Positions 1 through 6,741 are shown, counted from the stretch's first letter. The stretch: DNA of 6,781 nt from JAGBWK01 sp964490275 (GCA_964490275.1 CAZBBL010000111.1:1-6781); one strand, 5' to 3'. Notes: generated by a model not told the origin, from the letters alone. Numbers and translations: made by a program.

Positions 1-70
1 ATATCGAAAAGTTTTTAGGGTATTATACTTAGAGATTGAATTGTAACCGTTTTGCAACTTTTTCACACCG

Positions 71-99
71 CAAATATACAAAATTTTTATTTATCCAAA
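71..99 (-). promoter_or_regulatory. Possible leftward promoter (divergent)
   Basis: Read on the minus strand, 78-71 is TATATTTG, an exact TAnnTTTG match. A TTTG lies at 99-96, upstream with a 17-base spacer, slightly shorter than the usual 19 or so. If real, transcription would start near 65 and run off the left edge, implying a divergent neighbour outside the window. In A/T-rich DNA such matches also occur by chance. Confidence 0.25.
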
Positions 100-119
100 T
101 AATTTTTATGCAATTTTTT

Positions 120-221
120 GTGTTAAATTGCATATTTGCCTATTTTAACGTGTTATGTGCTTGCCTTCAATTACTTAGCAAGCGTAAAGCAATGTTTCAT
201 AGGTGTTACAATTGCATATTT
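120..221. repeat. Diverged direct repeat in the leader (copies at 120-137 and 203-221)
   Basis: GTGTTA-AATTGCATATTT (120-137) and GTGTTACAATTGCATATTT (203-221) are identical except for one inserted C, and share a perfect 12-base core AATTGCATATTT (126-137, 210-221). The similarity continues more loosely on both sides: GCAAT plus a T-run just upstream (from 110 and 189), and an AACGT-containing segment just downstream (147-155 and 222-231). The copies start 83 bases apart. This suggests an old local duplication or paired binding sites. Confidence 0.5.
156..186. other. Small hairpin between the leader repeats
   Basis: GCTTGC (159-164) pairs perfectly with GCAAGC (178-183). The stem extends outward by two G-T wobble pairs and one T-A pair to 156 and 186, giving nine pairs around a 13-base loop. 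No T-run follows on either strand, so it does not look like an intrinsic terminator. It sits between the two repeat copies and may be structural or chance. Confidence 0.25.
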
Positions 222-226
222 AACGT

Positions 227-242
227 TGTAACAAGTGTTACA
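227..242. promoter_or_regulatory. Operator-like palindrome TGTAACA-AG-TGTTACA
   Basis: The stretch is a perfect inverted repeat with 7-base arms and a 2-base spacer. The right arm extends to GTGTTACA (235-242), which also occurs at 203-210, exactly 32 bases upstream, about three helical turns. A related TGTAAC is at 42-47. This looks like a dimeric regulator site with an extra half-site, about 80 bases upstream of the candidate -7 element. I do not recognise the cognate regulator. Confidence 0.35.
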
Positions 243-322
243 CATACAATACAAACGTGCGACATCGTATTTTGTTGAGTGTTTTTATTTGGTCGTATAG
301 GATAATATGGCGAGTAAAGTAT

Positions 323-330
323 TATCTTTG
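323..330 (+). promoter_or_regulatory. Candidate Bacteroidota -7 element (TAnnTTTG) for the dCMP deaminase operon
   Basis: TATCTTTG fits the Bacteroidota primary-sigma -7 consensus TAnnTTTG exactly. It would place transcription start near 335-340 and leave a leader of about 35-40 bases before the ATG at 375. No TTTG sits at the expected -33 distance (19-21 bases upstream); the nearest, at 288-291, is 31 bases away. The call therefore rests on the -7 match and its position. Confidence 0.45.
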
Positions 331-374
331 CAATGTCTTTTAATTAATGTAGACAGCGAAATAGACTTGCTGAA

Positions 375-827
375 ATGGAGCAGAAACAGAAACAGGAAGT
401 AATCGACAAACGATATCTTCGAATGGCACGCATCTGGGCAGAGAACTCCTATTGCGTAAGGCGCAAGGTTGGAGCAATTATTGTCAAGGACGCTATGATA
501 ATCTCGGATGGGTTTAACGGTACACCATCAGGGTTTGAGAATGTATGCGAGGACGAATCGGGAGTCACGAAGCCATACGTGCTGCACGCCGAGGCCAACG
601 CGATAACGAAAGTGGCTCGCAGCAATAATTCAAGTCAAGGCGCTACGCTCTACGTGACGGCATCTCCATGCTTGGAATGTTCGAAGCTCATCATTCAAGC
701 CGGAATCAAGCGAGTGGTATTCAACGAGCTTTATCGCATCAATGACGGCATAGAGCTATTGCAACGCGCCGGCATAGAGACCATACATTTGGCCGATATC
801 TCACCGACGGACAATCATCAAGATTAG
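375..827 (+). CDS. Zinc-dependent dCMP deaminase (ComEB/T4 Cd-like)
   Basis: This 150-residue cytosolic enzyme should convert dCMP to dUMP, feeding thymidylate synthase. The cytidine/deoxycytidylate deaminase fold is clear. HAEANAI at residues 71-77 supplies the zinc ligand His71 and the proton-shuttling Glu73, and SPCLEC at 97-102 supplies zinc ligands Cys99 and Cys102. FNGTPSGFENVCED (47-60) followed by TKPYVLHAEANAI is the spacing typical of dCMP deaminases rather than of tRNA adenosine or free cytidine deaminases. Allosteric control by dCTP/dTTP is known in this family but cannot be read here. The length matches bacterial members. The ATG at 375 is preceded by A/T-rich DNA without a Shine-Dalgarno sequence, and the conserved region begins about residue 13, so the start is reasonable. 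It is the first gene of a three-gene plus-strand operon, with a candidate -7 element about 45 bases upstream. Nothing is truncated or odd. Confidence 0.95.
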   Translation: MEQKQKQEVIDKRYLRMARIWAENSYCVRRKVGAIIVKDAMIISDGFNGTPSGFENVCEDESGVTKPYVLHAEANAITKVARSNNSSQGATLYVTASPCLECSKLIIQAGIKRVVFNELYRINDGIELLQRAGIETIHLADISPTDNHQD

Positions 828-885
828 ACAATACAACACACAGATATATTTCAACTGACTCTCTCTCCCCTGAGAACTACAGATA

Positions 886-2502
886 ATGAAAAAAATCACC
901 GACGCCTCCATATGGACTCCCCTATTTATAGCTTTAGCGTTTATTGGCGGCATATTATGCGACAACTTGCTCAAGCGTGGGTCGAGCCTTACGGAAACCG
1001 AAAAGAAATTCAGAAACATACTCAATTTGATTGAGAACGAGTATGTCGACGAAGTGAATACAGACAGCCTGATTGAGTCGATAATTCCCGACTTGTTTGC
1101 AGCGCTCGACCCCCACTCTCTTTACATACCTGCCGAGGATTTGCAAGCTGTAAACGACGAGCTTGAGGGTTCGTTCTGCGGCATAGGCATACAGTTTACG
1201 CTCAACAATGACACTATCACTGTAGTAGAGTCGTTGGCCAACGGACCGTCGGAGCGCGTAGGCATAGTAGCCGGTGACCGTATCATCGCCGTTGACGACG
1301 AGAATGTGGCCGGCGTGGGCATTACAAATGAGGATGTTCTATCGAAGCTACGTGGCGACAACGGCACGGTAGTAACGCTTACTATAAAACGTCGCAACAC
1401 CAAGAAGCCGATAACATTCAAGGTGGAGCGAGCAGAGATACCCTACAACACTGTCGACGCTGCATACATAGCTTCGCCCGGCATTGGCTACCTCAATGTG
1501 AATCGTTTTGGTAAGAACACCTACGATGAATTTTGGCAGGCGCTGAACCAGCTCCGCAAGAAGGGCGCCGAGAAATATATCATTGACCTTCGCGGCAACA
1601 CCGGCGGCTACATGGAGATGGCGGTATTGATGATAAACGAATTTATGCCTAAAGGCACGCCTATTGTATATACCGCAGGGCGCCGAAGCGAGGATGACAG
1701 CCACGTATTGAGCGACGGCGAAGGCTCGTTCCAAAAGAGCAAAGTAGTAGTGTTGATCGACGAGATTTCGGCCAGTGCAAGCGAGATATTTGCAGGCGCT
1801 ATTCAAGACAACGACCGCGGTTTGATATTGGGTCGTCGCTCGTTTGGCAAAGGCCTGGTGCAACGCCAGATTGACCTACCCGACAACAGTGCGATACGTC
1901 TGACGGTAGCTCGCTATTACACACCATCAGGTCGCTGCATACAGAAGGACTACACCGACAGCGAGGCCTATGAAAACGATTTGATTTATCGTTATAATCA
2001 TGGCGAGACGCTCGAGGCCGACTCAATCCATTTTGACCCATCGTTGGCCCATCTGACGATGCATGGACGCACGGTGTATGGCGGGGGTGGCATCATGCCG
2101 GATATCTTTATTCCGAACGACACATCGGGTATAACGAAATATTATCTGCGCGTAAACAATGCCGGTTTGCTCCACAAGTTTGCGTTGGAATATGTCGACA
2201 ACTTGCGCCCACAACTCGAAAAGGCTAAGACTATATCGGAGTTGGAGCAAAAGCTCCCGACCGACTTTGAGTTGCTCAATCAGTTCGTAAGGTTTGCGAC
2301 ACGCAATGGCGAACGTGCGCAATGGTATTACATCGACCATTCGGCCGACTTAATTGTTAGTCAATTGAAGGCGCTTATCGCCGACAACGTACTCGGACGT
2401 GCAGCGATGCTCGAGGTGCTCAATCAAACCGATCCCAACGTGATAAAGGCCATTGAGATACTCAACAGCAGCAAATCGAATTTCCCGATACTTCCGGAGT
2501 AA
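886..2502 (+). CDS. S41 family C-terminal processing peptidase (CtpA/Prc-like), membrane-anchored
   Basis: This 538-residue tail-specific serine protease most likely acts in the periplasm, held by one N-terminal membrane segment (about residues 10-24). Cys25 does not sit in a good lipobox because Leu24 precedes it, so a lipoprotein is unlikely. An N-terminal helical region (35-90) contains the LDPHS motif seen in Ctp proteases. A PDZ domain covers about 95-180 (GIGIQF at 99-104, GDRIIAVDDENV at 130-141), and the S41 core covers about 195-375. The Ser-Lys catalytic dyad is visible: Ser297 within SASASE (295-300) and Lys322 within SFGKGLVQ (319-326). The 25-residue spacing and the following Gln326 match Prc and CtpB. 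After YYTPSGRCIQKDY (344-356), a region from about 415 to 538 extends beyond the protease core; its role is not evident. The gene lies 58 bases after the deaminase gene and 27 before the cyclo-ligase gene, so co-transcription is likely. Its natural substrates cannot be deduced. Confidence 0.95.
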   Translation: MKKITDASIWTPLFIALAFIGGILCDNLLKRGSSLTETEKKFRNILNLIENEYVDEVNTDSLIESIIPDLFAALDPHSLYIPAEDLQAVNDELEGSFCGIGIQFTLNNDTITVVESLANGPSERVGIVAGDRIIAVDDENVAGVGITNEDVLSKLRGDNGTVVTLTIKRRNTKKPITFKVERAEIPYNTVDAAYIASPGIGYLNVNRFGKNTYDEFWQALNQLRKKGAEKYIIDLRGNTGGYMEMAVLMINEFMPKGTPIVYTAGRRSEDDSHVLSDGEGSFQKSKVVVLIDEISASASEIFAGAIQDNDRGLILGRRSFGKGLVQRQIDLPDNSAIRLTVARYYTPSGRCIQKDYTDSEAYENDLIYRYNHGETLEADSIHFDPSLAHLTMHGRTVYGGGGIMPDIFIPNDTSGITKYYLRVNNAGLLHKFALEYVDNLRPQLEKAKTISELEQKLPTDFELLNQFVRFATRNGERAQWYYIDHSADLIVSQLKALIADNVLGRAAMLEVLNQTDPNVIKAIEILNSSKSNFPILPE

Positions 2503-2529
2503 ACATAGACAGACTAATAATTAACGACC

Positions 2530-3087
2530 ATGAAAAAAGATGATATACGCCGAAGCATAAAGGCTCAAAAATGTATGCTTACCGAGCAAGAAAAAGCCGG
2601 TGCAGCTGAGCAAGCATTCAAACGTCTTGAGCAGACTATGGCATTTATAATGTCGGACAACATATTGCTCTACCACTCGCTGCCCGACGAGTTGTCGACG
2701 CTCGAATTTATCGACCGCTGGCACACGCGCAAGCATTTTTTCTTACCAAGGGTTAACGGCGTGAATCTCGACATACTACCCTACGAGAAGTCGAAGCTAC
2801 ATCTCGGAGCCTTCAATATTGAGGAGCCTGACGGGGCCAACTTGGCCAATATCGCCGACATCGAGTTGATAATCGTGCCGGCAATAGCCTACGATGCCAA
2901 CGGCAACCGTGTAGGTCGTGGCAAAGGATACTACGACAGACTATTGGCCGAGACGAAGGCTACTAAGATTGGCGTGGGATATGACTTCCAGATTGTTGAC
3001 AGCATCGACGCTGAGGCACACGACGTAGCTGTCGACATGGTCATCACTGACCGTCGAAGCATCACGGTGAAGCATCACAAAGAGTAG
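2530..3087 (+). CDS. 5-formyltetrahydrofolate cyclo-ligase (5,10-methenyl-THF synthetase)
   Basis: This cytosolic 185-residue enzyme uses ATP to convert 5-formyl-THF (folinic acid) to 5,10-methenyl-THF, returning a storage or inhibitory folate to the one-carbon pool. The family pattern is intact. A basic N-terminal helix (KKDDIRRSIKAQK) contributes to nucleotide binding. LYHSLPDELST (47-57) is the substrate-binding segment. The long signature from VPAIAYDANGNRVG to GRGKGYYDRLL (116-139) forms the ATP/Mg site, and a C-terminal HDVAVDMVITDRR (164-176) corresponds to the usual D-x-x-V-D-x-V-x-T end motif. The length is normal (about 180-200). The ATG follows A/T-rich sequence with no Shine-Dalgarno match. 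It is the last gene of the plus-strand operon, and its stop codon lies 7 bases from the stop codon of the convergent purT. Known aliases are ygfA, fau and MTHFS. I leave the symbol empty because usage in this lineage varies. Confidence 0.95.
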   Translation: MKKDDIRRSIKAQKCMLTEQEKAGAAEQAFKRLEQTMAFIMSDNILLYHSLPDELSTLEFIDRWHTRKHFFLPRVNGVNLDILPYEKSKLHLGAFNIEEPDGANLANIADIELIIVPAIAYDANGNRVGRGKGYYDRLLAETKATKIGVGYDFQIVDSIDAEAHDVAVDMVITDRRSITVKHHKE

Positions 3088-3094
3088 GAGCTTA

Positions 3095-4285
3095 TTAGCG
3101 AGGAAGGACGTTGACACGAAGTCGGTCGTAGGCTCGGTCGGCTTTGGCACGAGCTGCCTCAAGAGTATTATCGGTAGCAAGGATAACGCCCATGCGACGA
3201 TGGCCTTTTACTTCGGGCTTACCGAAGATGCGCAGCTGCACACCCGGCTCGGCGAGCACTTGCTCCAAGCAATCCATTTCGATTTTATCGGTATCGCCTT
3301 CTACGACAATGGCGCGCGAGGCCGACGGGCCATAGAAACGCACTTCAGGCACAGGCAGTCCGAGGAGGGCGCGAGCATGGAGCGCAAATTCGCTTTGGTC
3401 TTGAGAAATCATAGTGACCATGCCGGTGTCGTGAGGGCGTGGCGACACTTCAGAGAAGATTACTTGGTCGTCTTTGACAAAGAGTTCGACGCCGAAAATG
3501 CCATATCCGCCGAGGGCATCAGTCACCTTGCGTGCAATCTCTTTGGCGCTTTCGAGAGCTTTGTCAGACATTGGTTGAGGCTGCCAAGAATAGCGATAGT
3601 CGCCATTGACTTGGATATGCCCCACGGGTTGACAGCAGACTGTGCCGGAGACTGAGCGGACTGTAAGCAGCGTGATTTCATAGTCGAAATCGACAAAGCC
3701 TTCGACAATAACACGGCCGGCACCGGCACGTCCACCCTCTTGTGCTTCGTGCCAAGCAGCGTCGATTTGGTCGGCACGGCGGATGGTTGATTGGCCGTGA
3801 CCCGAGGAGCTCATAATCGGCTTGACGACGCAAGGCATACCTATCCGGGCTACGGCTGCTTTAAACTCGTCTTCGGTAGAGGCAAAACAATAGCGCGATG
3901 TAGTGATGCCGAGAGTTTCGGCGGCGAGACGGCGGATGCCTTCGCGGTTCATCGTGAGCAGAGCGGCATGAGCTGTTGGGGTAACGTGATAGCCTTCAGA
4001 TTCGAGTTGCTCGAGCACGTCGGTAGCGATGGCTTCGATTTCGGGAATAATATGGTCGGGGCGTTCTTGCTCGATAACGGAGCGAAGTGCTTGTCCGTCG
4101 AGCATATCGAAGACGTAGCTACGATGGGCAATTTGCATAGCCGGAGCGTTGGGATATTTATCGCAGGCAATCACTTCAACGCCGTAGCGCTGCAATTCGA
4201 TGGCAACTTCTTTGCCGAGTTCGCCGCTGCCGAGCAGCAGGGCTTTTTTGCTAATCGGTGACAACACCGAGCCGATTTTAGTCAT
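3095..4285 (-). CDS. purT: Formate-dependent phosphoribosylglycinamide formyltransferase (GAR transformylase 2)
   Basis: PurT performs the third step of de novo purine synthesis, converting glycinamide ribonucleotide to formyl-GAR with formate and ATP and no folate cofactor. At 396 residues it has the usual family length. The N-terminal LLLGSGELGKEVAIELQR (16-33) is the GAR-binding segment. The ATP-grasp region includes MPCVVKPIMSSSGHGQS (150-166) and the metal-binding stretch GVELFV...SEVSPRPHDTGMVT (265-291), where Glu267, Glu279 and Asp286 fall at the same numbers as in the E. coli enzyme. A C-terminal GKPEVKGHRRMGV (355-367) is the PurT/PurK-type end domain. PurK is the main look-alike, but GSGELGKE and SPRPHDTGMVT favour PurT. 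The start agrees with the known N-terminus. It is the last gene of a recN-rlmB-purT run, 20 bases after rlmB, and converges on the cyclo-ligase gene. Confidence 0.96.
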   Translation of the reverse strand: MTKIGSVLSPISKKALLLGSGELGKEVAIELQRYGVEVIACDKYPNAPAMQIAHRSYVFDMLDGQALRSVIEQERPDHIIPEIEAIATDVLEQLESEGYHVTPTAHAALLTMNREGIRRLAAETLGITTSRYCFASTEDEFKAAVARIGMPCVVKPIMSSSGHGQSTIRRADQIDAAWHEAQEGGRAGAGRVIVEGFVDFDYEITLLTVRSVSGTVCCQPVGHIQVNGDYRYSWQPQPMSDKALESAKEIARKVTDALGGYGIFGVELFVKDDQVIFSEVSPRPHDTGMVTMISQDQSEFALHARALLGLPVPEVRFYGPSASRAIVVEGDTDKIEMDCLEQVLAEPGVQLRIFGKPEVKGHRRMGVILATDNTLEAARAKADRAYDRLRVNVLPR

Positions 4286-4305
4286 GACGAGAATAATATT
4301 AAAGC

Positions 4306-5061
4306 TTAGATTACTTCCATATCAGAGGAGAGGCGTTGACGCACTACTTCGTACATCATGACGCCGGCAGCGACCGACACATTGAGTGAGCCGATTTTGC
4401 CAAACTGAGGTATGGAGACAAATGTATCGCACAGTTGGAGCACCTCCGGTGAGATGCCTGTATCTTCAGAACCCATGACGATAGCGAGAGGGTTTTGATA
4501 GTCAGCTTTGGTATAGTTGATATTGGATTTCTCGCTGGCAGCGACAATCTGATAGCCGTTGTCTTTAAGGAATCGCACAGCACCGGCGATGCTGCGTTCG
4601 CGACACACCGGGAGATGATTTAACGCTCCGGCAGAGGTTTTCATAGCGTCGCCGCTGACGCTGACGCTGCCATGGAGGGGAATTACGAGAGCGTCGGCAC
4701 CGGCACACTCGCAGGTGCGGGCGATAGCGCCGAAATTGCGCACGTCGGTGATGCCGTCGAGCACTACAAGGAATGGCACGACGCCATCTTCATAGAGACG
4801 AGGGACGAGATTAAAGAGGCTGTCGTAGGTGACGGCCGAGAGGATAGCTACAACGCCTTGATGGTTTTTGCGTGTGATGCGATTGATTTTTTCAATCGGT
4901 ACACGCTTGCTAAAAATACGATGTTGCCTAATCTTGTCGAATAGTTCGCCGGCGAGATCGCCTGCGAGGTCTTTTTTGATAAGCACTTTGTCGATTTCTT
5001 TGCCGGCTTCGATAGCTTCGATGACGGCGCGAATGCCATAAATGTAGTCGGTCTTTTCCAT
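4306..5061 (-). CDS. rlmB: 23S rRNA 2'-O-ribose methyltransferase, RlmB-type (TrmH/SpoU family)
   Basis: This 251-residue SPOUT-class enzyme uses S-adenosylmethionine. By family it should methylate the 2'-hydroxyl of G2251 (E. coli numbering) in the 23S rRNA P-loop. The N-terminal substrate-binding domain (about 1-75) begins with YIYGIRAVIEAIEAG and ends with NHQGVVAIL, as in RlmB. The catalytic knotted domain carries the three SpoU motifs: motif 1 LDGITDVRNFGAIARTCECAG (from Leu101, with Asn109 and Arg115), motif 2 IVMGSEDTGIS (194-204), and motif 3 SIPQFGKIGSLNVSVAAGV (216-234, with Asn227). The presence of the N-terminal domain favours RlmB over TrmH (tRNA Gm18) or TrmL, although the exact target cannot be proved from sequence. 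It lies 21 bases downstream of recN and 20 bases upstream of purT, probably in one transcript. The length is normal and no motif is missing. Confidence 0.92.
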   Translation of the reverse strand: MEKTDYIYGIRAVIEAIEAGKEIDKVLIKKDLAGDLAGELFDKIRQHRIFSKRVPIEKINRITRKNHQGVVAILSAVTYDSLFNLVPRLYEDGVVPFLVVLDGITDVRNFGAIARTCECAGADALVIPLHGSVSVSGDAMKTSAGALNHLPVCRERSIAGAVRFLKDNGYQIVAASEKSNINYTKADYQNPLAIVMGSEDTGISPEVLQLCDTFVSIPQFGKIGSLNVSVAAGVMMYEVVRQRLSSDMEVI

Positions 5062-5082
5062 AATATATATGTAGGGCGTTGG

Positions 5083-6741
5083 TTAGTGTGTTTGTAGAAG
5101 CGAGGTTGCGGCGTTGCGAGCAGCTTGATTGTCGGGGTCGCCGCTAAGCATCAATGCCAATTCGCCGATGCGTTGTTGCGGGTCTAATCGAGCGACGTGG
5201 GTGTTGGTAGCGGTGTCGGAGTCTTGCTTGTAGACTTTGAAATGGGTATCGCCTTTGGCAGCTACCTGAGGCAGGTGGGTGATGGCGATGACCTGAATGT
5301 TGGCCGATATGCGTTTCATCAAGTCGCCCATGCGGTTGGCGACGTCGCCCGAGACACCGGTGTCGATTTCGTCGAAGATGATAGATGGGAGCTGTATTTT
5401 GTCGGCGACGATGGCTTTTATAGATAGCATCAGTCGCGACACTTCACCGCCTGAGGCGGTGTCTTTGACAGGCATCATCGGCTGATTTTTATTGAACGAG
5501 AAGAGGTAGACAACAGCGTCGGTGCCGTCGGGATTAAGGTCGACTGTATCGAAATGGATGTCGACCTGAAGATTTTTCATTCCAAGCGGCTCGGCGCATT
5601 GATAGAGGTCGCGAGCGAAGTCGGCAGCGACTTTGCGACGCTGCTCTGAGAGGGCTGTGGCACATTCCAGGGCGCGGTTTTTGGCACGTTTGGCGGCAAC
5701 GGCGAGGGCTTTGATGCGATCGTCGCTATTGTCGATAGCGTCGAGACGTGCGGCGATGCTGTCGCGTATGGTGATTAATTGTTCGACGGTGTCGACCGAA
5801 TGTTTGCGCTGTAGGTTGTAGATATCCGACAAGCGTTCTTCGACGTATTGCAGTCGCTGAGGGTCTACGTCGAGGTGGCTGTCGATATCGTCGATTGTGG
5901 AGGCGATATCTTGCAGGTCGATATGAATCGAGTCGAGGCGTTCTACGAGCTGTTCGGCGTCGGGGAGCGAGCTGACGGCGCTCAACAGCGTCGAGGCTTG
6001 ATTGAGGTCGGATATGATATTGCGGTCGGGGTCGTTGAATAGGTTGATGAGCTGAGCCAGTGTCTGTTTGATGTCGGTGACATTAGAGAGGAGGTTGCGC
6101 TCGTTTTCCAATTCGTCCTGCTCCCCTTCCACTAAGTTGAGTTCTTGGAGTTTTTCGAGTTGAAAACGCAGATATTCCTCTTCGGCTTTGCCAGAATCGG
6201 CAGCGCGACGAGCTATGCGATATTTTTTTATCGCGGCGCAATATTCGTCGTAGGCTTCGTGGTAGACCTCGATAAGAGATTTGTCGGGCAGGAGGGTATC
6301 AATAATGTGGAGTTGATACTCCGGAGTGGAGAGCAAGAGGTTGTTGTGCTGAGAGTGGATATCGACCAGCTGCATGGCGATTTGGCGCAACAGCGACAAG
6401 GCCACGGGAGAGTCGTTGACAAACGATCGAGAGCGACCCGAGGGGGTGATTTCGCGACGAAGTATGAGCTGAGAATCATCCCAATCGACATCGGCTTCGG
6501 CGACGAGGAGTCGCAACGATGGATATCGGCTGACGTCGAACGAGGCTTCGACGATTGATTTTTTTGATTTGTCGCGCACTACTTTTGTATCGGCTCTGTT
6601 GCCAAAGAGCATCGACAAGGCGCCAAGCATGATTGACTTGCCGGCGCCGGTTTCGCCGGTGATGATATTGAAACCGGGCATGAAACGGAGTTCGATATTG
6701 TCGATAAGTGCGTAGTTTGATATGGATAGTGTTTCTATCAT
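5083..6741 (-). CDS. recN: DNA repair protein RecN (SMC-like ATPase)
   Basis: RecN is an SMC-like ATPase recruited to double-strand breaks, where it helps RecA-dependent recombination. The 552-residue protein has the expected layout. The N-terminal head opens with the typical MIETLSISNYALID and carries Walker A GETGAGKS (29-36) and a QLVDIHSQHNN segment (124-134). A long, charged, partly coiled-coil middle covers about 155-375. The C-terminal head carries the ABC signature SGGEVSRLML (430-439), Walker B SIIFDEIDTGVSG (453-465) and the histidine-loop segment AITHLPQVAAKGD (486-498). The canonical N-terminus supports the ATG at 6741, although the frame stays open upstream to the window edge. 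It is the first visible gene of the minus-strand run recN-rlmB-purT. No LexA-type operator or clear -7 element is recognisable in the 40 upstream bases, which suggests transcription from further upstream, outside the window. Confidence 0.97.
   Translation of the reverse strand: MIETLSISNYALIDNIELRFMPGFNIITGETGAGKSIMLGALSMLFGNRADTKVVRDKSKKSIVEASFDVSRYPSLRLLVAEADVDWDDSQLILRREITPSGRSRSFVNDSPVALSLLRQIAMQLVDIHSQHNNLLLSTPEYQLHIIDTLLPDKSLIEVYHEAYDEYCAAIKKYRIARRAADSGKAEEEYLRFQLEKLQELNLVEGEQDELENERNLLSNVTDIKQTLAQLINLFNDPDRNIISDLNQASTLLSAVSSLPDAEQLVERLDSIHIDLQDIASTIDDIDSHLDVDPQRLQYVEERLSDIYNLQRKHSVDTVEQLITIRDSIAARLDAIDNSDDRIKALAVAAKRAKNRALECATALSEQRRKVAADFARDLYQCAEPLGMKNLQVDIHFDTVDLNPDGTDAVVYLFSFNKNQPMMPVKDTASGGEVSRLMLSIKAIVADKIQLPSIIFDEIDTGVSGDVANRMGDLMKRISANIQVIAITHLPQVAAKGDTHFKVYKQDSDTATNTHVARLDPQQRIGELALMLSGDPDNQAARNAATSLLQTH

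Larger units (their letters stand above)
1..374. other. A/T-rich intergenic region, no convincing gene
   Basis: These 374 bases contain no recognisable protein or RNA gene. The only sizeable open frame (36-278, TTG start) gives a Phe/Cys/Ile-rich product typical of random translation of A/T-rich DNA. The region holds the candidate promoters, the diverged direct repeat, the hairpin and the palindrome listed separately. Composition differs sharply from the coding DNA that follows, as expected for a regulatory intergenic region. Confidence 0.7.

Noticed and set aside
91..99. TTATCCAAA, one mismatch from the DnaA box TTATCCACA, in A/T-rich DNA
   Set aside because: It is a single imperfect match with no cluster of boxes nearby and no dnaA or other origin-associated gene in the window, so an origin is not supported.
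36..278. 80-codon open frame in the leader (TTG start)
   Set aside because: The product is rich in Phe, Cys, Ile and Asn as random A/T-rich DNA would give, has no known motif or start signal, and overlaps the repeats, hairpin and palindrome.
845..852. TATATTTC, one mismatch from TAnnTTTG, between the deaminase and protease genes
   Set aside because: The conserved final G is missing and there is no TTTG at the -33 distance; the short gap is better read as within an operon.
910..960. Lipobox-like end of the S41 protease N-terminal hydrophobic segment (Cys25)
   Set aside because: The residue before the cysteine is Leu, not Gly, Ala or Ser, so signal peptidase II cleavage is unlikely; an uncleaved membrane anchor fits better.
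3087..3100. GCT-TATT-AGC mini-hairpin at the operon junction as a terminator
   Set aside because: The stem has only three pairs and no T-run follows on either strand.
3791..4261. Long open frame (156 codons) on the plus strand opposite purT; similar frames at 3200-3655 and 6145-6558
   Set aside because: These are antisense shadows of purT and recN. The TCG/CGA-rich codon use of the real genes removes stop codons from the opposite strand. No domain is recognisable.
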